Position numbers and translations under genes: made by a program. A stretch of 48,666 bases of DNA. It comes from [Scytonema hofmanni] UTEX 2349. Its GTDB lineage: Bacteria > Cyanobacteriota > Cyanobacteriia > Cyanobacteriales > Nostocaceae. Below the pieces are notes generated by a model, which searched no databases, was not told where the DNA came from, and worked only from the letters and a program-made list of their open reading frames with translations. The stretch lies in assembly GCF_000582685.1 (NCBI RefSeq), contig NZ_KK073768.1:1286264-1334929 (forward strand). Reading direction: 5' to 3'. Positions 26,561-34,692 of this stretch are shown here, one piece after another. Numbering within the stretch: the first letter of the stretch is position 1; the number at the start of each line of letters is the position of its first letter.

Positions 26561-26822
26561 TTAACGGGCATAGGAAACGAGGTGTAATACGTCACGTACC
26601 ACGCTGTAGCCGTTCAAGTCCCAAAGAAGGTAGGCTAAAAAACCAATCATTGCAAAGCGTCCGTTCCATAGTTCAGCTTGGGGAGTAAAGCCAAACTTGA
26701 AGGCCGACGCGATCGCTTCCATTATATGAGGTTTCGGTCGCATCAGTGGGGAATGGTCCGACAGATTGACGATTGCTGACACCGACAGGAGTTTTAGCTG
26801 GATTAGTAGGTGATGGTTCCAT
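26561..26822 (-). pseudogene. hliP: High-light-inducible protein (CAB/Hlip), frame broken by +1
   Basis: The chlorophyll-binding helix is clear: FGFTPQAELWNGRFAMIGFLAYLLW, split here as FGFTPQAELWNGRF and AMIGFLAYLLW. The usual N-terminal arm, MEPSPTNPAKTPVGVS through TDATETSYNGSDR, is encoded just upstream from ATG 26822 but in another frame. The two frames meet near 26704-26716, where four bases separate the Arg codon from the Ala codon instead of three. A single inserted base explains this. A short product from an internal start is possible. Hlips protect photosystem assembly by binding chlorophyll and carotenoid; the neighbouring crtW is a ketocarotenoid gene. Confidence 0.75.
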
Positions 26823-26984
26823 TGTTAATTTTTCTAAATAATGTATTTACACTTTAATAGTATTCAGGTAAAGAGATAACGCTATCTATCCGGGGTTCCA
26901 AAGTGTCCGCAAGTCCAAAGGATGAGATTTTGGGCATTGTGGGGAAAATTTGTATTGCTTTATGTCAATTAACATTGGATTAAC

Positions 26985-28365
26985 CTTTGAACCTCACACG
27001 ACTGAAAGTCGCGTGATTCCTGCTTCAACGAACTCTGCCTGAATTACTTCAGGACTTACAATTTCTCCACAGGCGCTTTTTATAACCTCCGGCGTACCGA
27101 CGGCGGTTAATAATCTCAAACCTTCGCTTAATATGTTAAGTGCTGCGTTTTTATCCCTCAAATTATAGCTATTGCAACTAGGGCAAGACCATTCGCGCAA
27201 GTTTAAATCACGAAGCAATGGGTTAATGAAACCACAATGATTACAAGTCTGAGATGAGGGGTAAAATGTACCGACTTTCTGCACAATTCTGTCATGCCAC
27301 AGAGCTTTGTATTCAAGCATGGCGACAAACTTGGACCAGCTAGCGTCTGAAATACTCAGGGCTAATTTATGGTTTTTAACCATGTTGGCAACTCGTAAAT
27401 CCTCAATACAGATAATGCTGTTTTCTTTGATTAAGCGAGTTGAAAGTTTGTGCAGAAAGTCGTCTCTGAGATTGGTAATTCTTTCGTAGGTACGAGCCAG
27501 CTTGATTTTCGCTTTGACTCTATTACTACTACCTTTTACACTGCGGGATAGTTTTTTGTGGCATGAGCGTAACTTACGAGTTTGAGTTCTATAATACTTT
27601 GGGTTATCTACTGTCTCACCATTACTAGTAACGAGATAAGACTTAATCCCTAAGTCTAAGCCAATATTTTTTGTTACTTGGGGATGTTTTTCTATCTTTG
27701 TTTCGCACAAGATACTAGCAATATATTTACCGGACGTTGTGCGACTAATAGTAACGTTGACAAGCTTCCCAGTAATGTCTGACGCTCGATGACTCGCTAC
27801 CGCTTCGCTATGGGATTTGTGGAACCTTACCCACCCTAACTTTGGAAGTTTTAAACGATTCTCTATTAATTGAATATTACCGTTAGTAAGATTCGTTTTG
27901 TAAGACTGCTTGCAACCATGCTTCTTTTTGAACTTGGGGAAGCCGACATCTTTTTTATTTTTAGACTTTTTCAAGTCAGCAAAAAAGTTTTTGTATGCTG
28001 TCTCTAAATTCTTGAGTGAGTTTTGCAGAGCAAATTTATCTACTTCCTTTAACCACTCAATCTCCTTTTTGAGTAGAGTTAGCTGCTGGCTGCAAGCATT
28101 ATAGTTTAAAGTCTTCTGCTCCGTGGCATATAACTCCTGTCTTAGTGCCAAAAAGCGGTTGTACACATATCTGGCACAACCAATTGTCTTGTTGATTAAG
28201 ACTTCTTGATTATGCGTGGGTATGAGAGTAACTTTAAATGCTTTTTGGATGGATGACAATTTCTTGAATTTGCTGAATATCATTGAATTTTAACATAAAG
28301 TATCACCTAATATAGAGCGCCTAACTCATGACTGGAAGTCACGAGTGTGCGGCTTGAAGACATCA
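26985..28365 (-). mobile_element. Stand-alone tnpB element (IS605/IS1341-like)
   Basis: Hairpins sit at both ends. The left end (minus strand) is CTCGTGACT-TCC-AGTCATGAG (about 28327-28347) and the right end is CACGCGACT-TTC-AGTCGTGTG overlapping the tnpB stop (about 26997-27017). The pair of similar 9-bp stems is typical of IS200/IS605 termini. No Y1 transposase (tnpA) is present. A TTGAT lies just outside the left end as a possible TAM, and TTCAA lies after the right hairpin. Exact ends are inferred. Confidence 0.65.
26994..28283 (-). CDS. tnpB: TnpB, RNA-guided RuvC nuclease
   Basis: This 429-residue TnpB appears complete. RuvC residues are Asp in NIGLDLGIKS, Glu in ICIEDLRVANM and Asp in NLRDKNAALNIL. 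The zinc ribbon is CNHCG...CPSC. The N-terminal helix-turn-helix starts KAFKVTLIPTHNQEVLINKT. TnpB proteins bind an RNA made from the right end of their element and cut DNA next to a TAM, which keeps the element after excision. The right-end hairpin lies at the stop codon, so the guide RNA would run out of the 3' end of the gene into flanking DNA (about 26970-26990). No tnpA accompanies it, so transposition would need help in trans. Confidence 0.93.
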   Translation of the reverse strand: MIFSKFKKLSSIQKAFKVTLIPTHNQEVLINKTIGCARYVYNRFLALRQELYATEQKTLNYNACSQQLTLLKKEIEWLKEVDKFALQNSLKNLETAYKNFFADLKKSKNKKDVGFPKFKKKHGCKQSYKTNLTNGNIQLIENRLKLPKLGWVRFHKSHSEAVASHRASDITGKLVNVTISRTTSGKYIASILCETKIEKHPQVTKNIGLDLGIKSYLVTSNGETVDNPKYYRTQTRKLRSCHKKLSRSVKGSSNRVKAKIKLARTYERITNLRDDFLHKLSTRLIKENSIICIEDLRVANMVKNHKLALSISDASWSKFVAMLEYKALWHDRIVQKVGTFYPSSQTCNHCGFINPLLRDLNLREWSCPSCNSYNLRDKNAALNILSEGLRLLTAVGTPEVIKSACGEIVSPEVIQAEFVEAGITRLSVV

Positions 28366-28485
28366 AGTGAAATCAAAACAGGAATAAGCAGGACAAATTG
28401 TCATCAAATATCTAACGCAAGTCAGAAGGATTCTGAAAAATTATTGCCCAAACTATAAAGAGTAAATAGCGTTTTTATTTAAAAT

Positions 28486-29304
28486 ATGGCTTCTACAGTC
28501 TTTATTACAGGTGCTTCTCAGGGTATTGGTAAAGCAACCGCTCTTATGTTTGCCCGCAAAGGTTATAATGTAGTACTTACAGCGCGTCACACTGACTCGC
28601 TGGAAGCAGCAGCGCAGGAAATCCGAAGTGTTACTAATGCAAAACCATTAATTATTTCTTGCGATGTTACAGAACCATCACAAGTAAGCGCAGCAGTAGA
28701 AAAAGCGTTGGAACATTATGGCAATATCGACATACTGGTAAACAATGCTGGTATTTATGCATCCGGACTAGTTGAGCAGTTTTCTTTGAGAGATTGGCAT
28801 CAAGTTATAGATACTAATTTATGGGGATATATCTATACAATTAATACACTTTTGCCTCATTTTTTGGAACGTAGAAGTGGAAGTATTATTAATGTAAGTT
28901 CCATTGGTGGTAAAGTACCTACTCCTTATTTAGTTCCCTATTGTACTAGTAAGTTTGCTGTCACAGGTTTGACAGAAGCACTGCAAGCAGAATTAAAGCC
29001 TAAAGGTATTCATGTTTGTGGAATTTACCCAAGTCTAATTAAAAGTAATTTATTAGACCGGGCAATTTTTCGCGGTCAAGATGAGGAGGACGCTAAAAAT
29101 CGTCGTGAACAACTTAATACTGTGTTGAAAACTCCGGTGGTGGAAAAGCCGGAGGATGTGGCAAATGCTATCTGGGTTGCAGTCAAAAATCAACGGTCTG
29201 AGGTAGTAGTTGGTTCGGCTAATTTCTCCCAAGCAGTTTATCGGTTGTTTCCTGGTTTACTTCAGTGGGTTTCTCGACAAGCTTTGAAAAATAAGGATAA
29301 ATAA
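28486..29304 (+). CDS. Short-chain dehydrogenase/reductase
   Basis: This 272-residue classical SDR binds NAD(P)H through TGASQGIGKATALMF (residues 8-22). The NNAG motif is ILVNNAGIYASG, and the catalytic triad/tetrad is Ser in INVSSIGG with YCTSK (Tyr and Lys). The Arg/His after the second strand (LTARHTDS) suggests NADPH preference. The C-terminal part, ending WVSRQALKNKDK, is longer than in minimal SDRs and includes a hydrophobic FPGLLQWV. The substrate is unknown. It stands alone on the plus strand behind the tnpB element, with a likely promoter in 28400-28480. Confidence 0.9.
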   Translation: MASTVFITGASQGIGKATALMFARKGYNVVLTARHTDSLEAAAQEIRSVTNAKPLIISCDVTEPSQVSAAVEKALEHYGNIDILVNNAGIYASGLVEQFSLRDWHQVIDTNLWGYIYTINTLLPHFLERRSGSIINVSSIGGKVPTPYLVPYCTSKFAVTGLTEALQAELKPKGIHVCGIYPSLIKSNLLDRAIFRGQDEEDAKNRREQLNTVLKTPVVEKPEDVANAIWVAVKNQRSEVVVGSANFSQAVYRLFPGLLQWVSRQALKNKDK

Positions 29305-29473
29305 GCTGTTGGTTTTTAAAGTTGCGCTAATAGCTAATATCACAAAATACCATTAGCTATTAGCAAGCGATGTTTGATTGCAGCATTTACTTCATGCAGT
29401 CCAAAAAATGATATGCCTTCTTCTCTATAAATTATTAAGCCAACTTGTAGTTATTTCAACTTTCTACTCCAAA

Positions 29474-29773
29474 TTACTTTGACTGATTTAACTGACTTGG
29501 CTTCATCCCTAACCTGATTTGTTGTCCCGTTTCCTTAAATCCCAACACTACTATATCTACTGACGAACCAACTGGTGGATACTCAGATGGAGTCATATAA
29601 CCTTCATCTTTAAAATCTGGAATTTCAACAAGACCTGTAAATTTTATCCCTGGAAGGGCAACGAATATCCCGAAAGGGAAATGCTTTGTGACTACTCCAG
29701 TCAACTTGCTTCCAAGCTTTAAATAATCTTTGATTTCTTCCCATGAATGCGCGTTAATCATTTTATTTTTCAA
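29474..29773 (-). CDS. S1-domain RNA-binding protein
   Basis: This 99-residue protein is mainly one S1 OB-fold: LGSKLTGVVTKHFPFGIFVA, then LPGIKFTGLVEIPDF, VGSSVDIVVLGFKETGQQIR and the closing LGMKPSQL. It probably binds RNA. The spacing matches S1 modules of ribosomal protein S1 or PNPase, but no other domain is attached, so it is a stand-alone S1 protein of unknown target. The start MKNKMINAHSWEE is plausible; the second Met is an alternative. Confidence 0.82.
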   Translation of the reverse strand: MKNKMINAHSWEEIKDYLKLGSKLTGVVTKHFPFGIFVALPGIKFTGLVEIPDFKDEGYMTPSEYPPVGSSVDIVVLGFKETGQQIRLGMKPSQLNQSK

Positions 29774-29859
29774 GTCTTCTACAGGAATCCGGTTTGATGC
29801 GTGAAAAGATACGTAGGGTGTGTTAGCTGCAAGAGTACGGCAGCTAATAGTATTGGTGA

Positions 29860-30573
29860 TTAATTCCAGTGCAGGACTTTTTCTTTGAGTACAGTTTGAC
29901 CGTTGTCAGAAATTTTTAGCACTTTTCGGGTGAGAACATAACGGATATCACCGTTGACTGCAATATACTGACTGGCTTCCGGTGTGCCTTTAGAATTATA
30001 GCTAGAGAGTGGAACTGCGATGCGACGATTACCACTTCTAGTTATAGCAATATAGTTTGTGGGAAGATTGCTGCCGCAAATATAAATAATAAAGCTTTTA
30101 GTTTCCGCTTCACCAAAGATATTTTCACCTTCAGGACAAGCTTTGGCAAGAGGTTGACCGTCACCAGCGATCGCATTATTTACTCTTTCTTTGAGAATAA
30201 CACGTCTATTTTTAATTACTTGCAATTCATAGGGGGTGACAGCGTATGCTATTTCTCCCTTGCTAGCAATATAAGTTTCACCAGTTGTGCTACTTACAGG
30301 TACGGTGATTTTACTATTATCTGTTTTAGAAATACGCACGTAATATCCAAGCGCATTCTTATTATCACCTCGGCAAATATAAACAGAATATTTAGCTGTA
30401 TCGAAACTGCGTTTGGGTAGTAATTTTGCCGATGGACAAATTTGTTGTGAGTTGTTTGCAGGTACGGCATTTACTGACGGTGTAAGCAAAAAGAATGAAG
30501 TTGCACTCAGCAAAGCTAACTTTAAAGTACCTTTGTAATTGAACCCTGGTTGTAAAAATTTCATGTTTTTCAC
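29860..30573 (-). CDS. Exported protein with internal duplication, function unknown
   Basis: This 237-residue protein has an N-terminal signal peptide (LKLALLSATSFFLLTPSVNA, cleavage near residue 36). The mature part consists of two similar halves of about 75 residues: YSVYICRGDNKNALGYYVRI...TGETYIASKGEIAYAVTPYEL and FIIYICGSNLPTNYIAITRS...EASQYIAVNGDIRYVLTRKVL. Each half has a Cys in a YIC motif and a second Cys (ICPSAK, ACPEG) before it, suggesting one disulfide per half. The repeat implies a beta-sheet module. No catalytic motif is visible. It is a single minus-strand gene. Confidence 0.7.
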   Translation of the reverse strand: MKNMKFLQPGFNYKGTLKLALLSATSFFLLTPSVNAVPANNSQQICPSAKLLPKRSFDTAKYSVYICRGDNKNALGYYVRISKTDNSKITVPVSSTTGETYIASKGEIAYAVTPYELQVIKNRRVILKERVNNAIAGDGQPLAKACPEGENIFGEAETKSFIIYICGSNLPTNYIAITRSGNRRIAVPLSSYNSKGTPEASQYIAVNGDIRYVLTRKVLKISDNGQTVLKEKVLHWN

Positions 30574-30663
30574 GTTTTAAGCAGTAAAATTACTGTCAAA
30601 TAAACTAGTTAATGGCGTTAAAATTCAGTAATCTAACGGTAGAAAAAGTATTTTTATTATCGT

Positions 30664-30699
30664 AAAAAAAGAGGCTCAGGACAAGTAGATATCCTGAGC
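30664..30699 (-). terminator. Rho-independent terminator of the SRPBCC gene
   Basis: On the minus strand GCTCAGGA (30699-30692) pairs with TCCTGAGC (30681-30674), followed by CCTC and seven T (30670-30664). It lies 60 bp past the stop at 30759 and fits an intrinsic terminator well. Confidence 0.8.
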
Positions 30700-30758
30700 G
30701 CTCATATATTCTTTAATGAAAGTTAATTTTGCGTGATTTTACTGTTAAGTGTATTCTC

Positions 30759-31208
30759 TTAACTTGACTCGCACTCTCGTTTAGTTACATAATGACGATA
30801 GCGAAACATTACTTCTAGTTGTGCTTGGACTAGCCAACCGCTGAAAAATTCTACAGAATCGCCACCTGGCATTGAAAAGGCGATCGCATCAGTTAATTTA
30901 GTTTTGCCATTTTCTGGTTCAAATTGATGTCGATGCACCCAAGATTCAAATGGACCTGATATCTGTTCGTCTGTAAATAGACGATATTCTTCACATTCAG
31001 TGTGACGTGCTAACCAAGTTAAAGGTAATAATCCTAAGAAAAGGCGAAATTCCGTAATCGCACCAATGTCAAGTCCCCCCTCCCGACGCATAACTTGCAC
31101 TGGTTGCCAAGGTGGGGTAAGAAGTTGTAATATGTCTGGTCTTTTGTGAAATTTCCAAACAACTTCTACCGGTGCATTAATTACTGAAGAATGTTTAAAG
31201 TGAAGCAT
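30759..31208 (-). CDS. SRPBCC (START/polyketide-cyclase-like) family protein
   Basis: This 149-residue protein has the helix-grip pattern of the SRPBCC superfamily. It begins MLHFKHSSVINAPVEVVWKF, with the long C-terminal helix region ending EVMFRYRHYVTKRE. The family binds hydrophobic ligands; many small members are annotated cyclase/dehydrase without a known ligand. FESWVHRHQFEPENGKTKLT and AIAFSMPGGDSVEFF are typical of the cyanobacterial group. The Cys-rich protein gene upstream is 19 bp away on the same strand, so the two may form an operon. A clear terminator follows. Confidence 0.83.
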   Translation of the reverse strand: MLHFKHSSVINAPVEVVWKFHKRPDILQLLTPPWQPVQVMRREGGLDIGAITEFRLFLGLLPLTWLARHTECEEYRLFTDEQISGPFESWVHRHQFEPENGKTKLTDAIAFSMPGGDSVEFFSGWLVQAQLEVMFRYRHYVTKRECESS

Positions 31209-31227
31209 TGATAGAAAAACCTAAAAT

Positions 31228-31416
31228 TCAACCTTCATATTCTGTATCAATTTCTATATCTAAAGTTTCTTCATCCACCCGCAGATATAAAATGTTTGGA
31301 CGACAGCAAACTTGACAATCTTCTATATAAGATTGCTGTCCACCTGCACTCAAGTCTACAAAGGTTACGTTTGGTTCGCCGCAATAAGCGCAGTAAAATT
31401 CAGATGTTGTTTGCAT
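31228..31416 (-). CDS. CPXCG-motif cysteine-rich protein
   Basis: This 62-residue protein has two cysteine pairs, CAYCGEPN and CQVCCRPN, and an acidic C-terminus (LRVDEETLDIEIDTEYEG). This is the small CPXCG family (a probable zinc ribbon) of unknown function. It lies 19 bp upstream of the SRPBCC gene on the same strand. The region upstream carries two palindromic repeats, which may form part of the leader or promoter. Confidence 0.85.
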   Translation of the reverse strand: MQTTSEFYCAYCGEPNVTFVDLSAGGQQSYIEDCQVCCRPNILYLRVDEETLDIEIDTEYEG

Positions 31417-31430
31417 TTTAATTTCAAAAT

Positions 31431-31559
31431 TTTGACTGACGGTAGAGACGTTCCGTCGGAACGTCTTTACAATACGTTGAATTTATCGACGTATATTGTA
31501 AATATGCAACACCAAAAATTTTGACTGACGGTAGAGACGTTCCGTCGGAACGTCTTTAC
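31431..31559. repeat. MITE-like segment with a 43-bp direct duplication
   Basis: An identical stretch starting AATTTTGACTGACGG and running through a GACGTTCC palindrome occurs twice (about 31429-31470 and 31518-31559; palindrome copies 6 and 7 at 31442-31470 and 31531-31559). The DNA from 31439 to 31522 is also the inverted counterpart of the element in the zwf-opcA spacer (shared TATTGTA...ATGCAACACCAAAAATTTT). Confidence 0.75.
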
Positions 31560-31700
31560 GATAGACATCTCCAGAGTCATACGTAGAAACGTAGCACAGA
31601 ATAGTCTAATCAAGGGTTTCGGGCAACGCATAATTAGTTTCTACGCCTATGTCTGATGAGTTAGGGATTTCATGTCTTAATTCAGCAACGTTGAATAAAA

Positions 31701-33347
31701 TTATAAGTTTAATGGCTGTAATTCCTTTGGCGATGAGTTAAATTTACTGGTGGCATCAGCCAGGTGTTTAATTAGTGTAGACTGTGGTAGGGGTCCTTGC
31801 AAGTGGCTCCAGGGTAATATTTGTTCGGTTGACCAGTCGGCGTGAACGTAAAAATCTAAGTCGGGAATTTGTCCTTTGAGTTGTTTGAAAGCACGTTTGT
31901 AACTACCCAAAGAATCGCCAAAGTTACGAGTTAATTGTAAAAGCTGAGAAAGTCGGCGATCGCCTCTCGATAACAAAGCTTGAATTATTGACCAATTGTA
32001 ACTTTCTGGGCGAAAATCTATTCCCTGCGGTTTGAGTTGTTTTTGTAAAAATTGCAACCGTTTCTCAGCTTGGCGATTTACTCCAAGCCATTGAAAAGGC
32101 GTGTGTGCTTTGGGTACAAAGGTGCTACATCCTAGTGTTAAGCGCAATCCCGGAGCAGCTTTTTTGACAGCACGCATCATCGCCACAGTTTGCTCTAAAT
32201 CTTCTGATTGTTCGCCAGGAATTCCCGCCATGCCGTAAAGTTTTAAACTAGATAAGCCACCAGCTTTGGCATTTACCGCAGCTTGGATGATTTCATCATT
32301 ATGCAGCTTTTTGTTAATGATTTCGCGTAATTTTTCCGAACCGCTTTCTATGGCAATGGTAAGCGATCGCGTGTCTCGTTTGGCTAAAGTTTGCGCTAAT
32401 TGGACAGTTACTGTATTAGTTCGCACCGAGGCAATACTCAAGCGTACATCGTCATATTTTGGCTGACTAATATAATCGAGTAACGATGCAAATTCGGGAT
32501 GCTGAGTTACTGAAGCTCCTAATAATCCTAACCGATTTGTAACAGCTAAACCTCTTTCGATTGCTGGAATTAAAGATTCTTCGATACTCGCAGTTCTAAA
32601 AGGTAAAGTGAGATAACTTGCCAAACAAAAGCGGCACATTTCTGGGCAACTTCTCACCACTTCTACCATGTAAATATTTTCCCAAGCGGCTTTTTCGGTG
32701 ACGACAGTTGAAGCTGAGAGAACATTGCCTCGGTAAGTTTGCTTCTGCACTATTGGGGGAATTTCTGTAGATATTGGTTGAATTGATTTGATGGCACCAT
32801 TTAATGTGTGATATTCAACTTCATACAAACTAGGAACATAAATTCCTGGTACTTGTGCAAGTGCTTTTAATTGGATTTGTCTAGAAGCGTTTCTAACTTC
32901 TTTGTAAGCGTTAATAAAATTGCCCAATAAATCTTCACCATCTCCGAGTAGAATTACATCAAAGAAATCGGCAAAAGGTTCGGGGTTAGCTGTGAGAACG
33001 GGACCACCACCAAAAACTATCGGATGATTGCGATCGCGAATATCTGCCTTAATCGGAATTTCTAAAGATTCCAGTAGATTTAAAATATTTACATAATCGA
33101 GTTCCCACGACATCGAAAAGCCGACTAATTCCGGTTTTCTCGGAAGTTGTTCGTGAGTATCGGTAAACAAGCGACTCACTTGCACATCATCACGCATAGC
33201 CAAAGTTGCCCAAACTACCTGATAGCCTAGGCTAGTGATTCCCACAGTGTATTCATTGGGGAAAGCGAAAATTGTGGCGATCGCGTCGTTATCGGGGGTT
33301 GTGGGGGTAAATAAAAGCCGTTCAGCAGCGAATACAGATGATGTCAC
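31701..33347 (-). CDS. B12-binding-type radical SAM protein
   Basis: This 548-residue protein has an N-terminal Rossmann-like domain of the B12-binding class (SMSWELDYVNILNLLESLEI, HPIVFGGGPVLTANPEPFAD, DVILLGDGEDLLG). A radical SAM core follows with the cluster motif CPEMCRFC and a GxIPGE-type motif (YGMAGIPGEQSEDL). Radical SAM enzymes bind a 4Fe-4S cluster and cleave S-adenosylmethionine. I do not see a clear DxHxxG cobalamin motif, so B12 binding is uncertain. The reaction is unknown; homologs are widespread in cyanobacteria. It is a single minus-strand gene. Confidence 0.88.
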   Translation of the reverse strand: MTSSVFAAERLLFTPTTPDNDAIATIFAFPNEYTVGITSLGYQVVWATLAMRDDVQVSRLFTDTHEQLPRKPELVGFSMSWELDYVNILNLLESLEIPIKADIRDRNHPIVFGGGPVLTANPEPFADFFDVILLGDGEDLLGNFINAYKEVRNASRQIQLKALAQVPGIYVPSLYEVEYHTLNGAIKSIQPISTEIPPIVQKQTYRGNVLSASTVVTEKAAWENIYMVEVVRSCPEMCRFCLASYLTLPFRTASIEESLIPAIERGLAVTNRLGLLGASVTQHPEFASLLDYISQPKYDDVRLSIASVRTNTVTVQLAQTLAKRDTRSLTIAIESGSEKLREIINKKLHNDEIIQAAVNAKAGGLSSLKLYGMAGIPGEQSEDLEQTVAMMRAVKKAAPGLRLTLGCSTFVPKAHTPFQWLGVNRQAEKRLQFLQKQLKPQGIDFRPESYNWSIIQALLSRGDRRLSQLLQLTRNFGDSLGSYKRAFKQLKGQIPDLDFYVHADWSTEQILPWSHLQGPLPQSTLIKHLADATSKFNSSPKELQPLNL

Positions 33348-33433
33348 AGGTGTTTTTTAGGGAATGTTTGTAAAAGTTATGGCGAATATTATTCGCATCT
33401 ACACAGACAAAACCCATTTTATTGAGTTCTTTG

Positions 33434-33480
33434 AAGTCCACGCAGGTGGACTTTGTATGTGTAGCCGCGACTTCTAGTCG
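33434..33480. repeat. Two small hairpins between radical SAM and SemiSWEET genes
   Basis: AAGTCCAC-GCAG-GTGGACTT (33434-33453) and CGACT-TCT-AGTCG (33468-33480) lie 12-58 bp past the SemiSWEET stop. They could act as its 3' hairpins, though no U-run follows. Confidence 0.55.
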
Positions 33481-33491
33481 TTAGGGCTTTT

Positions 33492-33746
33492 TCATCTATA
33501 TTTAATTTTAAGCCATAAAATTATGATGTTAAAAAATAATGTTATCCCATTGGCGAGAATAATCGGCAACGCTTGTAGATATATACCGTAAAGTAGCCAT
33601 AAAAAAATGCCGATATTAAAAGTAATCAGCATCACAAATGAAACATCTTTGGCTGATTTTGTTTGCCATGTTTTTATCATTTGCGGAATGAATGAAAATG
33701 TTGTTAAGGAAGCGGCGATTAATCCTAAAATTGTAATAAAATCCAT
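33492..33746 (-). CDS. SemiSWEET-type sugar transporter
   Basis: This 84-residue protein forms a single three-helix bundle with the PQ motif TTFSFIPQMIKTWQTKSAKD. The rest of the signature follows as VSFVMLITFNIGIFLWLLYG and the third helix ALPIILANGITLFFNIIILW. Bacterial SemiSWEETs dimerise to move mono- or disaccharides down a gradient in the inner membrane. Length is exactly that of the family. The substrate is not predictable. Start MDFITILG was chosen as the only Met before helix 1. The gene is flanked by spacers with small hairpins. Confidence 0.92.
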   Translation of the reverse strand: MDFITILGLIAASLTTFSFIPQMIKTWQTKSAKDVSFVMLITFNIGIFLWLLYGIYLQALPIILANGITLFFNIIILWLKIKYR

Positions 33747-33869
33747 TTGATTTGACCAGATAGAAAATACCCTGTTTACGCCAAAATTATGGCATTGTCT
33801 ATTAAGAGTTACATCTTTTTATTTAGGGAAAGTGATAGAAGAGGGATAGTAAATCAGTTATGCTGCACT

Positions 33870-34253
33870 TTACCTGAAATCAGATTCCATGAAATCGATA
33901 AACTCAATGATACTTCGAGATTGACCAGGTTCAACGTTAGATTCTGAATCAATGTGAATATGGTGAGGAAAATTTGGTAAATTAGGGAAATGCTTAACGC
34001 TGTCCCAACGCTTTTTAAGGATTTGTTTTGCACCATCCATCCACTGATAACGGTAATCTAAAGTAATGTGTTGATTGTCTTTAATAGTGAATGATTCCGC
34101 TATTTCTAAAAAATCTTCATTGATAAGAATTAGTCTGGCGCGAAAATAGCCTCGATTTAATAGAATGCGCTCATCAACAATTTCTAGAGATAAAATAATT
34201 GGACTGGTATTTAATTTTTCTTTAACAGCAGTAATAAATTGATATAAATTCAT
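33870..34253 (-). CDS. TumE-like toxin
   Basis: From ATG 34253 this is 127 residues, starting MNLYQFITAVKEKLNTSP. The body matches the TumE toxin pattern: DERILLNRGYFRARLILINE, YRYQWMDGAKQILKKRWDS, and FPHHIHIDSES, ending IIEFIDFMES. The frame is open further upstream to 34310, but that would overlap the antitoxin; 34253 leaves 5 bp after the antitoxin stop, with AGAAG as ribosome site. The family is regarded as the toxin of a two-gene toxin-antitoxin system, with an RNA-directed mode of action suspected. The HH in PHHIH is a likely functional site by conservation. Confidence 0.72.
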   Translation of the reverse strand: MNLYQFITAVKEKLNTSPIILSLEIVDERILLNRGYFRARLILINEDFLEIAESFTIKDNQHITLDYRYQWMDGAKQILKKRWDSVKHFPNLPNFPHHIHIDSESNVEPGQSRSIIEFIDFMESDFR

Positions 34254-34258
34254 CTTCT

Positions 34259-34534
34259 TCAAGATGCTTGAATTTGGGCAGCATTCCACATTTCGTAATA
34301 GGTATTCCACTCAAAGAAGTCTATAGAATCTCCGAGTTCACCAGATTGAAAATGTTGGTAAAAATGCTTCGATGGCATATTATATTTTTCTTCAAAACTT
34401 TTCAGAAAACCTTCTAAATCAGCAATTTTTTGTGAAATAGATGATTCCTGAATTTTGTTTTCTAGTAGTTGCCGTTCTTCATTAGATAGAGAGAGAATAA
34501 TTTGTGCTAATGATTCAACTAATCTTTGGTTCAT
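34259..34534 (-). CDS. TumA-like antitoxin
   Basis: This 91-residue, mostly helical protein begins MNQRLVESLAQIILSLSNEE and continues RQLLENKIQESSISQKIADLE with a coiled-coil character. The C-terminal part is aromatic and acidic (HFYQHFQSGELGDSIDFFEW). Its position directly before the TumE-like toxin, with a 5-bp gap on the same strand, is the normal antitoxin-first order. Antitoxins of such pairs usually bind the toxin and may repress their own promoter; the AT-rich 34535-34620 should be that promoter. Confidence 0.62.
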   Translation of the reverse strand: MNQRLVESLAQIILSLSNEERQLLENKIQESSISQKIADLEGFLKSFEEKYNMPSKHFYQHFQSGELGDSIDFFEWNTYYEMWNAAQIQAS

Positions 34535-34692
34535 ATAATATCTTTATTCACTTTTGCATCTTTAGTTAAGCAAAATGATTGAGTAATTATTGATAAATAA
34601 ATGCTTCAATCTAAAGGTATTATAGCTGTTTTATGAGGATGTACGCCTCAGGTGATCGCATTATCAAGGCAATGCCCTCACCCCCAACCCCT

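Noticed and set aside
34253..34310. Upstream start for the TumE-like toxin (MEYLLRNVECC...)
   Set aside because: It would overlap the antitoxin by about 50 bp, while the Met at 34253 gives the conserved N-terminus and a normal gap.
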